A stretch of DNA of 64,000 bases from Bretschneidera sinensis (lineage: Eukaryota > Streptophyta > Magnoliopsida > Brassicales > Akaniaceae), in NCBI GenBank assembly GCA_023935145.1, contig CM043705.1, positions 21,793,501 through 21,857,500 of the forward strand, written 5' to 3'. Below are positions 23,984 through 35,063 of this stretch, in pieces. Position 1 is the stretch's first letter. Every line of letters begins with the position of its first letter. A model generated the notes under the pieces. That model had not been told where the DNA came from and did no database searches. It was given only the letters and a program-made list of their open reading frames with translations. The translations under genes and the position numbers were made by a program.

Positions 23984-24504
23984 AGGAAGTGGGGGGCATC
24001 TCATGTAGGGGAAAATTTTCTCTCCAATAATATTATAACACGTTACAGCCTTCAAGGGCAAAAAAGTAATTTCATAATCTAGACAGGTCAACCAAGCAAA
24101 TCTCTGCACTTAGCAAGGGGCATTAAGGTAATTTTACATTGAAGAGCATTGTGTTAATCTCATGCCAATGTCTCAGTACTACTACAACACTCCAATTTAT
24201 GGATAAACTATTATTCATATCCAGCCTGTGGATAACTCCAGTCTTATCTAAGATGAATGTTATTCTTATCACAATACTAAAATCACTCTCCTAATTGGAC
24301 TCTACTCCACAACACTATTTAAGGGTGCTCTCACCATCAAAGATATTTATTCACAATTGACATTAAATATTCTCCAGTTTAACTCCTTAAACCATATAAT
24401 AACTTAGGCATCGGAGAGTCCCCTAGGGTACAACCCCCGGAGACCTTCTAGTTTACATCTCTCTTGTGTGCAGGGATCCGGGAGGCAGATTTTCAGCATC
24501 AACA
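23984..24504 (+). mobile_element. Tat-type PPT and LTR
   Basis: The purine tract AGGAAGTGGGGGGCAT (23984-23999) precedes an LTR that starts TGTAGGGG at 24004 and ends TTCAGCATCAACA at 24504 (501 bp). The tract resembles that of the complete Tat element (AGGAAGTGGGGGGCTT), and both LTRs end CATCAACA. No internal coding region remains. Confidence 0.75.
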
Positions 24505-24659
24505 AGTCTAAAATAGTGGACAGTATGCCCTTACCCAAACAGATGGAGAAGAACAACCTAATCCCAATTTTGCTAAAGATGAGATACGACATTAGCAGTT
24601 CCCTAACAAAAAAGAAATTATAAAAGGAAAATGATTGCTTTAACATTAGTATATCTTCT

Positions 24660-25602
24660 ACAAATTTTAAATGCTCACAAGTGCACGAATAACAAACAGT
24701 ATTGCGATGAGTTTACTCTCGAGGTCAATCTCTCAAGGAATTACAGTGGTTTAAATCCCAAATTACTTTCTTAAAATTACTAAAACAAGCTCTGAAATTA
24801 AATCCTAAACACTCTAATTAAAAGATTGGTGAAGAAAAAATTGAAATAAAAACAATTAAGTAAATTAAACAAAACTAATTATGAAGAGATGAGTATAATC
24901 AATGAGAACAATTTGGAGTTTAGCTTGCTATCCAATCATGAATTGGAATAGTTGGTGAATATAAAGAATTAATCAACATCCAAGATTATTGGTATTTCCG
25001 TTAAGACTAGAGAATGTCATTGATCGTGTTTATTCTCAATTTATAACTAATTAATTAAATCCCATGGATCAATACAATTTAATCCGCAAAAATAAATTAT
25101 CTGTATGGGCAATCTGGCAATTTAGTGAAACTCTTTTTCACCCTTTGCTAGTGACAACATGGCTTAGCAAAATGCTCAATTTTTCTTTAATAGTCTAGAA
25201 ATTATGGGTTTTGTTGCACTCCGAATCCCGCCAGCTTTACTTCAAATGAACTCCAAATGCTTGTAAATCTTTAAAACAACGAAAAATAACTCAAAGTAAC
25301 AAATTCCTAAGCTAAACATATAAATAAATACTTTAAAAACATAAAAACACTAGGACAAATATTCGTTCATCAAATACCCCCAAACCTAAATTTTGCTAGT
25401 CCTCAACCAAAACGCTCCAAAAACTTAGAAAACATAAACTAAGAGCTATATGTTTTCTTTACAGCAAATTCCATAATGCTCCAAAAACTTAGAAAAACAC
25501 AATAAACACATAAAGGAGATAAAATATGATGAAATAACACAAACTAAGAGCTTAAAAAATATAAATTAAGGGGCTTAAATATGAATATTTAAGCACTTAT
25601 CA
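24660..25602 (-). mobile_element. Athila-like LTR and 3' end, minus orientation
   Basis: On the minus strand GGACTAGCAAAATTTAGG, then TTTGGGGGTATT (PPT), leads into TGATGAACGAATATTTG near 25371 and an LTR of about 0.7 kb ending near GTGCACTTGTGAGC. To its right (25372-25602) is another LTR-like start, TGATAAGTGCTTAAATATTC, with repeated TTCTAAGTTTTTGGAGC words. It interrupts Del integrase sequence. The exact boundaries are uncertain, and 24505-24660 is unassigned. Confidence 0.55.
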
Positions 25603-25946
25603 GAGGCTTTATATGATAGGCGGTGTAGAACTCCAGTATACTGGGAAGAAATTGGAGAGAGAAAGATATATGACCCAAAAATGATAGATTTGACTACTAA
25701 GACGATCCAATTGGTTAGGGAGAACCTCAGAGCAGCCCAGAATAGAAAGAAGGGATATACTAAGAAAAAAAGATGACCTCTCGAGTTCCAAGTTGGTGAT
25801 TGGTTATTTTTGAAGATATCTCCATAAAAAGGTGTGCTGAGATTTAAAAAGAATGAAAAGTTAAGCCTGAGATTTGTGGGGCCATATGAGGTGATTGAGA
25901 GAACTGGGCTAGTAGCATATTGATTAGATTTGCCTCCAGAATTAAA
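25603..25946 (+). pseudogene. Del integrase fragment
   Basis: The plus-strand translation EALYDRRCRTPVYWEEIGER ... DLTTKTIQLVRENLRAAQ, then LEFQVGDWLFLKISP and [18 protein letters not shown], is the end of the integrase core and the GPY/F region. It has several stops. It ends at LPPELN, where the 25-bp array begins. Confidence 0.85.
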
Positions 25947-27150
25947 TTTGACGGCTTTTAGATGCATCATTAGGTGACAACTTTAAGTGCATCACTAGGT
26001 GACGACTTTTAGATGCATTATCGAGTGACGACTTTTAGATGCATCATTGGGTGACGACATAAGATGTGTCACTGGGTGATAACTTTTAGATGTGTCACAG
26101 TTTGATGACTTTGGAAGCGTCACTAGGTGATGGCTTTGGATGCGTCACTGGGTGATGGCTTTGGGTGCATCACTAGGTGACGGCTTTAGATGCGTCACTA
26201 GTTGACGATTTTGGATGCGTCACTAGGTGACAGCTTTGGGTGTGTCACTAGGTGACAACTTTGGGTGCGTCATTGGGTGATAGCCTTGGGTGCATTATTG
26301 GGTGACGAATTTGAATGTGTCACTAGGTGACAACTTTGGGTGCGTCATTGGGTGACGGTTTTATGTGCGTCACTGGGTGACGACATTAGATGCATCATTA
26401 GTTTATGACTTTCGATGCGTCACTAGGTGACGGCTTTGGATGTGTCACTGGGTGACGACTTTTAGATGCGTTACTAGGTGACAGATTTTAGATGCGTCAC
26501 TGGTTAACGGCTTGGGATGCGTCACTGGTTGACGGCTTAGGATACGTCACTAGTTGATAGCTTGGGATGCGTCACTGGTTGACGGCTTGGGATACGTCAC
26601 TAGTTGACAGCTTGGGATGCGTCACTGGTTGACGACTTTGGATACGTCACTGGTTGACGAATTTGGATTCATCACTGGATGACGACTTTGGGTGCGTCAT
26701 TGGGTGACGGATTGCGTCACTGGGTGACGGCTTTGGGTGCGTCACTGAGTGACGGTTTTGGGTACGTCACTAGTTGTTGGCTTTGGTTGCCTCACTAGTT
26801 GACGGCTTTGGGTGCCTCACTGGTTGACTGCTTTGGATGCGTCACTAGGTTACAGCTTTGGATGCGTCACTAGGTTACGACTTTAGGTACATCACTGGGT
26901 GATGGCTTGGGGTACATCACTGGGTGATGGCTTTAGATACATCATCGAGTGACAGCTTTAGGTGCTTCACTGGGTGACGGCTTTAGATGCGTCACTGGGA
27001 GACGGCTTTAGATGCATCATTGGGAGACAACTTTTAGATGCGTCATTGGGAGACGACTTTGAATGCGTCATCGGTTGACAAATTTGGATGTGTTATTGGG
27101 AGACGACTTTGGATGCATTATCGGTTGATGGCTTTGGATGCGTCACTAGG
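25947..27150. repeat. 25-bp palindromic minisatellite, about 48 units
   Basis: Units with the core GCGTCACTNGGTGACGGC repeat at about 25-base spacing for 1.2 kb. Each core is a near-perfect dyad (GTCAC / GTGAC). Variant blocks can be followed: GGTTGACGG around 26500-26640 and GGGAGACGAC around 27000-27110, showing local amplification. Del sequence abuts both sides (integrase to 25946, LTR from 27151). Confidence 0.95.
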
Positions 27151-28183
27151 TGTAATACCTGCATTTTTAAAGTAAGGGTAAAGAAGTAAAGTGATAGATA
27201 TGACATGAAATTAAAATAATATATATGAAAGATTTATTATTGAATAAAATAATTCTTTTGAAAGAAAAAAAAAAAAAAAAAAAAAAAGAGGCGTGCAACA
27301 CCTGGATGTCCAGGTGTTGAATACCTTTCATGCATTATGACAGTTGCAAATTAAAGAAATGATGTAACGGTGGTTGGCGACAAAATTTAATATAAAAATT
27401 TTTTTGTTTATTAAAATCTTACTAAATCCCGTTTGGTTTTCTTCTTTCTTTAATTCAAATTTATCTATTTCTTTAAACACTTAGGAACTGAAAGAAATGT
27501 TGAAAGAGTAAAATTTTGAAGAGATTTACAAGAGAATTTTAAAAAGAGTCGAGGAAAGCCCTAAGAAAAACAAAAGGTAATATTGTGGATTTTATTTTTT
27601 GAAATTTGGCATACACGAAAATTTCCCGGAATTTGATGTAGAAATTTAAAGGGTATGAGTTATGGAAGAATTGAAGAATAAATTAAAAATTTTAATATAA
27701 ATATTTTTTCAGGTGTTGACGATCAGCAACCAGAGAAAATTGCTGAAAAGAGCAAAAAATGCAAGGAGGTTATCCACGGGTAACTCTAAGTGCTACATGG
27801 TGAGTTAGATTTACTTTTAGTAATAGAGATAAATATAAAATATAAAGTGATGATATTTGAATTAATTATTAACCTATGATTGGATGATAGATGAAAATTG
27901 GTTGATAGGTATGATAGGAATAATTGATATGTTTAAGATTTATTATATAAGAAGTAATATTATTGAAATAATGAGTTGATTAAATATATAATGAAGGGAT
28001 AAGTGAAATTCTTGACAAGCTATGATTGATAATTTGATATGAATTATGAGGAGATAATTTAAAGAATATTATAAAAATTATAATTTTGAGAAAGAGCTGG
28101 ATAGCTAAATTGAATGTTTGAATGTATGCTTGTTTTTATATTATTGTTCATATGCATATTTCATATTATTTTTCATATGCATA
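27151..28183 (+). mobile_element. Del LTR, 5' half
   Basis: It begins TGTAATACCTGCATTT and follows the LTR at 28184 in order: poly-A, hairpin, AACTGAAAGAAATGTTGAAAGAG, GGTGTTGACGATCAGCAACC, then TTCATATGCATA. It is interrupted at 28184 by the start of a full LTR of the same family. Confidence 0.85.
27296..27319 (+). other. Hairpin in Del LTR (copy A)
   Basis: Arms CAACACCTGG and CCAGGTGTTG pair perfectly over 10 bp around the loop ATGT, 145 bases into the LTR. Confidence 0.85.
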
Positions 28184-30342
28184 TGTAATACCCGTATTCG
28201 TAAAGTAAGGGTAAAGAAATAATTTAATAAATATGCCAAGAAATTAAAATAATATATATGTGAAGGATTTAGTATTAGATAAAATAATTATTTTAAAAAA
28301 AATGGATGCGTGGAGGCATAATTACATAGAAAATGAAAAAAAAAATCGTGAACAGTTTAAAGAAAAGGAAAAAATAAAAAAACGTTTTGTAAAAAAATAA
28401 AATAAAATAATTTTGTTCAACACTTGGAAGGCCAAGTGTTGCAACATTTGGAAGGCCAAGTGTTGCAACATGAATTTGTTATGCTGCATATTAAGCAGCT
28501 GGAAAAAAAGATGAACAGTGGCAAAGTGGCAGCTGCCGTTAAAATGTTTTATAAATTGAATTTTTATTATTCATTTCCAAATCCTGTTTGGTTTCTTCTT
28601 TTTACAATTCAAACTACTCTATTTCGCAAAACATATGGGGATCGAAAGAAATGTTGAAGGAGCAAAATTTTGAAGGGGTTTACAAGGGAATTTTATAGAG
28701 AGTCACGGGAAGCTATCAAAAAAAGAAAAGGTAATTAAGTAATGTTTTTTTTTAGCATATATGAAATTTCCTGGAATTCGAAGTGGGAATTTTCAAAGGG
28801 TGTGATTTACGAAGAGTTGGAGAAGAAATTAGAAATTTAATATAAATATTATGTCAGGTGTTGACGATCAGCAACCGGGGGAAATTGCTGAGAGGAATGG
28901 GAAAGGCAAAGAGGTGATCCACGAGTAGCTTTAAGTGCTACGTGGTGAGTTAGATTTACTTTAAGTAATCTAGATAAAAATGAAATATCTAGTGATAGTA
29001 TTAAAATAAATTATTATCGTATGCTTTGGTGGTAGATAAAAAATTGATTGATAAGTATGATAGGAATTTTGGACATGTTGAAAATTATTAGGTGAGAAAT
29101 AATATTTTTGGAATAATAAGTTGATTTAATAATAAAAGTGATAAGTGAAATTCTTGATGAGCTATGGTTGATGTTTTGATACGAATTATGAGAATAAGAA
29201 ATTTAGTGGATCTTGACAAGCTTTTATGTGATTTAGGATGAGAAAAATTTAGTGGAATTTTTTTATATAATTTGAGAAAAATCAGGATAGCCAATTTAAA
29301 TATTTGAATTCAAGTTTGTTTTTTTATTTTTTATGTTATTGTTGATATGCATATTTCATATCATTGTTCATATGCATATGCATTAAATAAAAGAAAAGAA
29401 CCGGGAAGGCAGCTGGGTCTAATGAAAATGAAAGAACCGGGAAAGCAGTTGGTCTAATGAGAATAAAAGAACTGGGAAGGTAGCCGGTTTAAATGAGAAT
29501 AAAAGAACTAGGAGGACAGCCGGTCTAAATGAGAATGAAAGAACCGGGATGGGGCCGGTCTAAGCTAATAAAAACATGTAGACATGTGGGAAGACGTTCC
29601 CTAATAATAATTCATGCATTGCATCTGTTTTAAATATTGATTGCATTGTTAAAATGCTGATTTGTGGTTTGTTATTGTGAATTTTATTTATAGATGAATA
29701 AGTCTCACAGAGAGGCAGTTATGGTGAGAAAGAAACATAGAAGTATGACATGATAAGAACCATCTTAATGGTCGACTTTATGACACGAACCTCATTACAA
29801 GGTAATTATGAGATAATTGATGGTCTTAAGGTGAACCAATAAATAAGAAGAAGATATTGATAGAGAATGGGACTTATGATATGTGTAGTGACAATGAAAT
29901 GCTAGTATCAAGTTGTATGAGATATAAATGATTAAATATTGAAAGATTATTTATACAGATTGAGTACTGCTAGTAAATTTAATTCACTGAACTTGTGAAG
30001 CTCACCCCTCATTGTACAATGATTTCAGGTAGCAGACAAGACAAATAGTTTGGTAAGTTAAGGTTCAAACGAACTCATTTTTTGTAAGCCACATACGTGT
30101 CAACATCCTCAGACTAATGAGAAAATAAAATAAAAATTTATTTGTAAATATTCATGCATTTTACGTTGTATATTATGTTTAAGTTAATATCAGATTGATA
30201 TATCTCCCCTGTTGAGGGTTGAGGATTGATGTAAAAATTTTTGTTAGTACTATTTTTGTGGTTGCATATATGTTTCATGCTGGGATTTTCAAAATGTGAT
30301 TACGCTGTCTCGGGAGTGGCCAACCCGGGATGGGTTGTTACA
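28184..30342 (+). mobile_element. Del/Tekay 5' LTR, complete
   Basis: It begins TGTAATACCCGTATTCG and ends GGATGGGTTGTTACA, 2159 bp. It holds an AT-rich possible TATA region near 28250, a hairpin, a possible intron (28731-28857, AAG|GTAATT to GTCAG|GTG) and five units of a 36-bp repeat at 29395-29555 (AAAGAACCGGGAAGG). A poorly preserved initiator-tRNA site (AGTATCAAAG) follows at 30348. It belongs to the plus-strand element extending to 34825. Confidence 0.85.
28418..28441 (+). other. Hairpin in Del LTR (copy B)
   Basis: Arms CAACACTTGG and CCAAGTGTTG pair over 10 bp around the loop AAGG. A near copy follows immediately (28443-28468) after a 27-bp tandem duplication. Compared with copy A, one C-G pair is replaced by T-A. 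Confidence 0.85.
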
Positions 30343-30429
30343 ATTTTAGTATCAAAGAATTTGGTTTTATGATTCTGTAGACTGCATAAAAAGTAAGAAA
30401 GCGAAAGATTAAAATAAATTATATTTTAA

Positions 30430-31500
30430 TAGTTTGAGGATGACATGTGGACGTGCTAGAGCTAGAGTTAGAGTTGTTGATTGAGAGGGTGTGGTAGGCC
30501 CCTAATATTTTGATAAGTCGAGGTTAAGTCTGAATCTGTGGTTCCTAGAAAAGAACATATTGATAATATAATTGATATTGGTAAAGGTGTGAGAGAATCT
30601 GAGGTTGAAAGAGATGAACTAAAATAAGCCCTTACACATGCTCTTGAGAAAATGAATGTAACAGATGGTAGAGTTGGTAGCCGAGCATAGACTTGATGAA
30701 CAGACTGGGGCAGTGCTTGAGGTTATTGTAAATCCAGTAATGGTAAATGTTCAAAAGGGGAAAAGTGAGTTTATGCACGAGATGTAGAGAGATTATTTGG
30801 TATTCTACCAGTAACTGGCAGGCTGATGGTTGCCTTTGCTTCATTGAGTTAGAAGGAGAAGTTTTGGAATGGTGGGAAGATATTCTTCCCAGGGTAAGTG
30901 CAGATGTAGATAGACCCTTAACCTGGAATAGGTTTAAGGAGGTTTTTCTTGATAAATACTTTCCTTATACCTTTAAAGCCCAACAAGATAGAGATTTTAT
31001 TTGAGGCAATGGTGTTGACTATGGCTTAGTATGATAAGAGATTTGTGTCTTTGTCAGTGATTGTACCGAAAATGGTAGACCTAGAGGAGAATAAGTGTAT
31101 GAGGTTCAAAGATGAACTATGTTTTAAGATTTGATCGAAAGTATCTTACACAAAGCATATGAATTATGTCAAGTTGGTGGATATATCATTTCAGATTGAG
31201 AGAGATGTAATGGAGTTTAAGGGAAAGAGAAAGAGTGGTTAAAGAGGCTAAGACATGAAGGTTATAGAGATAGTGGTAGTATGAGTGTACAGGGTGAGAG
31301 ACCACCCCAGAGGAGGCGTTCCTTATCACAGGGAACTGAAGTACAGAGTCAGAGGCAAGCAAGATCTGTTACTTTTGTAGCTCAGAATACTATTGGTGGG
31401 ACCCTTAGATTTAGGAGAAAGGTTATGGGAACTAGGAGTCATGGTAGAGGAAGTAAGTATGCCACCAAGGGGAAGTGGTAATCTGACGTATGATTGAAGA
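30430..31500 (+). pseudogene. Del gag, broken
   Basis: Plus-strand pieces in shifting frames read LELEGEVLEWWEDILPRV, TWNRFKEVFLDKYFPYTFKAQQDRDF and then VSLSVIVPKMVDLEENKCMRF, KHMNYVKLVDISFQIERDVMEF. These are the WW..., 'F...FL.KYFP' and downstream landmarks of gypsy gag. GERPPQRRR near 31297 parallels GGRPPQR in the minus-strand Del copy. Stops and frameshifts are frequent. Confidence 0.85.
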
Positions 31501-31566
31501 CAAAAATTTGTTATAGATATATTCATATAAGATATTTATCGTATAATTGTTCTAATTTGAGGTGCT

Positions 31567-31830
31567 TTGTATATAGAAAAGGTAAACATATCAATGTTGG
31601 TTAATCCTGGTGCAACCCATTCTTTTGCATTCAGTATTCATATAAAGTCTATTGAAGTATGTATTAGTAATTTGATGCAAAATATTTTTGTTGAAGTTCC
31701 CACTAGAGATAGAGTGATAATCATAAATGTTTACAAGGGTTGTATGATTCGTATCAGTGATAAAAAATCTGAAGTTGATTTATTATCTTTGAATATGGTT
31801 TATTGTTTTAGAAAGAAGGTAGTGTTCTAG
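31567..31830 (+). pseudogene. Del protease fragment
   Basis: The 87-codon frame contains VNISMLVNPGATHSFAFS, where the family usually has the catalytic DSGATHSF. The catalytic Asp is changed to Asn (NPGATHSF), so the protease would be inactive. VIINVYKGCMIRI follows as in relatives. Confidence 0.8.
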
Positions 31831-32159
31831 ATATGAACATGAGGAGTGTAACTTTCAGAAAGAACATAAAATACTCTCGAACTATCTTATTTTATTTTAA
31901 CGACTAGTAGATGGTTGAAGAAATGATGTGAGGAATATTTGGCATACATAATGGATTCTAGAAAGAAAAATAAGAAGTTAGAATAAATTTTAGTGGTGAA
32001 AGATTTTTCTAATGTAATTCTTGATGAGTTGTCTAGGTTGCCTCCAAGTAGGGAGATTAAATTCTCTATTGATGTGATACCAGGATCATCACATATATTT
32101 AATAGCACCCTACAGAATGACGTCAGCTTAATTGAGAGAGTTGAATGTACCATTTTAAG

Positions 32160-33330
32160 AATTTTTGGATAAACAATTTATTAGACCTAATGTATTTGGG
32201 AAGCCCCTGTGTTGTTCATGAAGAAAGAAGACGGAACGATAAGATTGTGTATAGACTACAAATAGTTGAATAAGAACAAATATTTTTTACCCAGGATAAA
32301 TGAATTGTTGAGCAGTTGCAAGGTAGGAGGAGTGTTTTTTAAGATAAACCTAATATCAGGTTATCACCAATTGAGGATAGAGAAGGGAGACGTGCCTAAG
32401 ACTGCTTTTATGACATGTTATGGTCCTAAGCTTTTTGTGATGTCATTTGGATTGACTAATGTTCCAAAAAATATTCATAGACTTGATGGATAAAATGTTT
32501 AAACTATTTCTTGATAGTTTTGTGGTTGTGTTCATTGATGACCTCTTGATATATTCTAAGATTAAAGGAGAGCATGTAAAATATTTAGAAATTATGTTGG
32601 AAATTCTGAGGAAAGAGAGATTATATGCAAAGTTCTCTTAGTGTGAGTGTTGGTTGCATGAAATAACTTTCTTGGAACATATAAAATCGAAAAATGGCAT
32701 AATGGTTGACCCATAAAATGTAGAGGCAATGTTAAGTTGGGAGAGACCAACTAATGTGACTGAGACTAGAATCTTCTTGGGGTTAGCTGGTTGTTATAGA
32801 ATATTCATTCAGAATTTTTCTATTATCACAGTACTGTTAATTTTAGTAACCAAGAAAGAGGTGAGATTTGTATGGTGAGGGAAGTGTGAGAAAAATTTCC
32901 AATTACTAAAGAAGAAATTGACTACAACTCCAATATTGGTATTTCTTTCTAGTGATGAATGATTTGTGGTGTATAGTGATGCGTCACATCAATGGTTAGG
33001 ATATGTGTAACATAGGAAAGCTGTGGCCTATATTTCTAGGCAATTTAAGATTCATGATAGAAATTACCCTACTTATGACTTAGAGTTGGCTACTATAGTG
33101 TTTACTTTAAAGATTGGAGACATCATCTGTATGGGGCCACTCGTGAGATATTCATGGGTTATAAGAGTTTGACATACTTATCTACCCGGGGAAAGTTGAA
33201 TGTGAGACAAAGATGGTGGATGGAGTTGATTAGTAACTATGATTGTACAATTTCCTATCATCTAGAAAAAAAAAAGAAAAAAAAAAGGAAAGCGAAGGTG
33301 ATAGCTGATGCATTGAGTAGAAAGTCTACA
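32160..33330 (+). pseudogene. Del reverse transcriptase and RNase H, broken
   Basis: Landmarks in order: VLFMKKEDGTIRLCIDY near 32210, [44 protein letters not shown], then VVVFIDDLLIYSK (F-I-D-D), TEIRIFLGLAG near 32765, VVYSDASHQWLGYV near 32965, [15 protein letters not shown], and ADALSRKS near 33310. Frameshifts at about 32465 and 33110 and stops at several points break the frame. Lys-rich codons near 33265-33295 come from an A-rich expansion. Confidence 0.85.
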
Positions 33331-33559
33331 AGAAGGTTAACTACTATTGGGAGTCCTGATATGAAATTGACGATAGATTTAAAAGAGATAAGAATGAAGT
33401 TGAATATCAGTGATAGAGGATCATGGTTAGCGAACACGGTTGTACAGTCATCCATAGTAAAATGTTTTAGAGATACAAGGTAGAGATGAAGAGATAGAAA
33501 AGATTAAGCATTGAGTGCTTACTAGAAAGCAATATGAGTTCAAAAATTTGAAATGAGGG

Positions 33560-34620
33560 TATTTTGGTATTGGAACATGGAAATTGTGTTTCCAGTAATG
33601 CGGAGTTGAGAAAGAAGATATTGAGAAAGGTGTATGATGGTGTATATTCGATGCACCCGTGTAACAATAAGATGTATAGAAGATTGAGACAAAATTTTCT
33701 ATGGTCAGGATTGAAGAGGGATGTAGCTGAGATTGTGAAGTTGTATGGAGCACCATTAAGCATAGTGTCAAAAAGAGAAGTTAGATTTATATCTTGATTT
33801 TGGAGAGGCTTTCATAAAGTCACGGGTACATAATTATAATTTAATATAATTTTTCATGCTCAGACAGAAAGAATTTTTAGAGTACTAGAAGATATATTAA
33901 GGGCAAATGAGATGAGTTCTCAGTAAGCTTGGAATGCTTACATGCCATCGATTGAAGTTGCTTATAATAATCAGTATCAAACTAGTATTGGGATGGCACC
34001 GAATGAGACATTGTATGGTAGGAGGTGTAGAACTCTTATATATTGGGAAGAAATGGGAGAGAGAAATATATCTGGTCCATCCATTATTGAGCTAACAACT
34101 GAGAGGATCAAATTGATTAGAGAGAACTGTAAAGCAGCACAGGGTAGACCGAATAGCTATGCTGATAATAAAAGAAGACCTCGAGTTTCAAGTAGGTGAT
34201 TTGGTGTATTGAAAAATATCTCAATGAAAATGTGTATTGAGATTTAAACAGTAAAGGAAAGCTGAATCCGAGGTATGTGGGACCCTATGAGGTTGTTGAG
34301 AAAGTTGGACTAGTTATGAGTAGCCTAGATTTGCCTCCAGAATTAAAACATTTATATAATGTATTTCATGTTTCACTTTTTAAGAAAGTGTTTACATGAT
34401 GAATATTATAATATTTCGAGCTAAGTTATAGAAATTCAGAAAGATTTGGCTTATATACAAGTACCAGTGAGAATTTTAGACAAAAAGAACAAATCTTGTA
34501 TAATAAAATAATTTCATTAATTCAAGTTCTGTGACGAAATAAGGATGTTGAAGAGATTACGAGAAAGCGTGAGACAATTATGAAGAAATATTATTCACAA
34601 TTGTTTCTTGAGTTAGGTAA
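33560..34620 (+). pseudogene. Del integrase and chromodomain, broken
   Basis: Plus-strand text reads ILRKVYDGVYSMHPCNNKMYRRLRQNFLW (zinc-binding HH region), then a deletion of the core up to FHAQTERIFRVLEDILRAN near 33855. It continues with YMPSIEVAYNNQYQTSIGMAPNETLYGRRC, LRFKQ-like text, GPYEVVEKVGLV and a chromodomain-like tail to about 34610. The first part of the catalytic core is missing. Confidence 0.85.
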
Positions 34621-34660
34621 GAAAATTTCTGGGATGAAATTTTTATAAGGTGGGTAGAAT

Positions 34661-34724
34661 TATAATACCTGTATTTATAAAGTAAGGATAAAGAAGTAAT
34701 TTAATAAATATGACATGAAATTAA

Positions 34725-34780
<56 letters not shown>

Positions 34781-34825
34781 GATTTAGTATTGGATAAAAT
34801 AATTATTTTAAAAAAAAAAAAAAAT
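34661..34825 (+). mobile_element. Del 3' LTR, truncated
   Basis: TATAATACCTGTATTTATAAAG matches the LTR start, with TG changed to TA. A (TA)n tract and GGATTTAGTATTGGATAAAATAATTATTTT follow. The homology ends in an A-run at about 34825, leaving roughly 240 bases to the start of the host gene. That interval (34826-35063) should hold the gene's promoter and leader; no convincing TATA box was picked out. Confidence 0.8.
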
Positions 34826-35063
34826 GGTTGAAAGTTCATACAAAGACCATTAAAAGCTTTTGGTTTACTCTGCCCCCAAATAGGAAGAGCGGCTTAAAAA
34901 AGGCAAAAAGAAAGTTACATGTACATCAAACTCAATAAAGAAAACAAATGTGCAAAGCGTGCTGGCAAAATTTTGCCTATTTAACAACATTAGCCCATTA
35001 TGGTTATAATCTAACCCGCACAAAATTCTATCCAATTCAAAACTATTCGGTGAAAATTGGAAA

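Noticed and set aside
24404..24646. 80-codon minus ORF at the Tat LTR end
   Set aside because: It spans the LTR boundary at 24504 with no recognisable motif.
25947..27150. CRISPR-like array
   Set aside because: The 25-bp units are contiguous without unique spacers, and the context is plant nuclear DNA.
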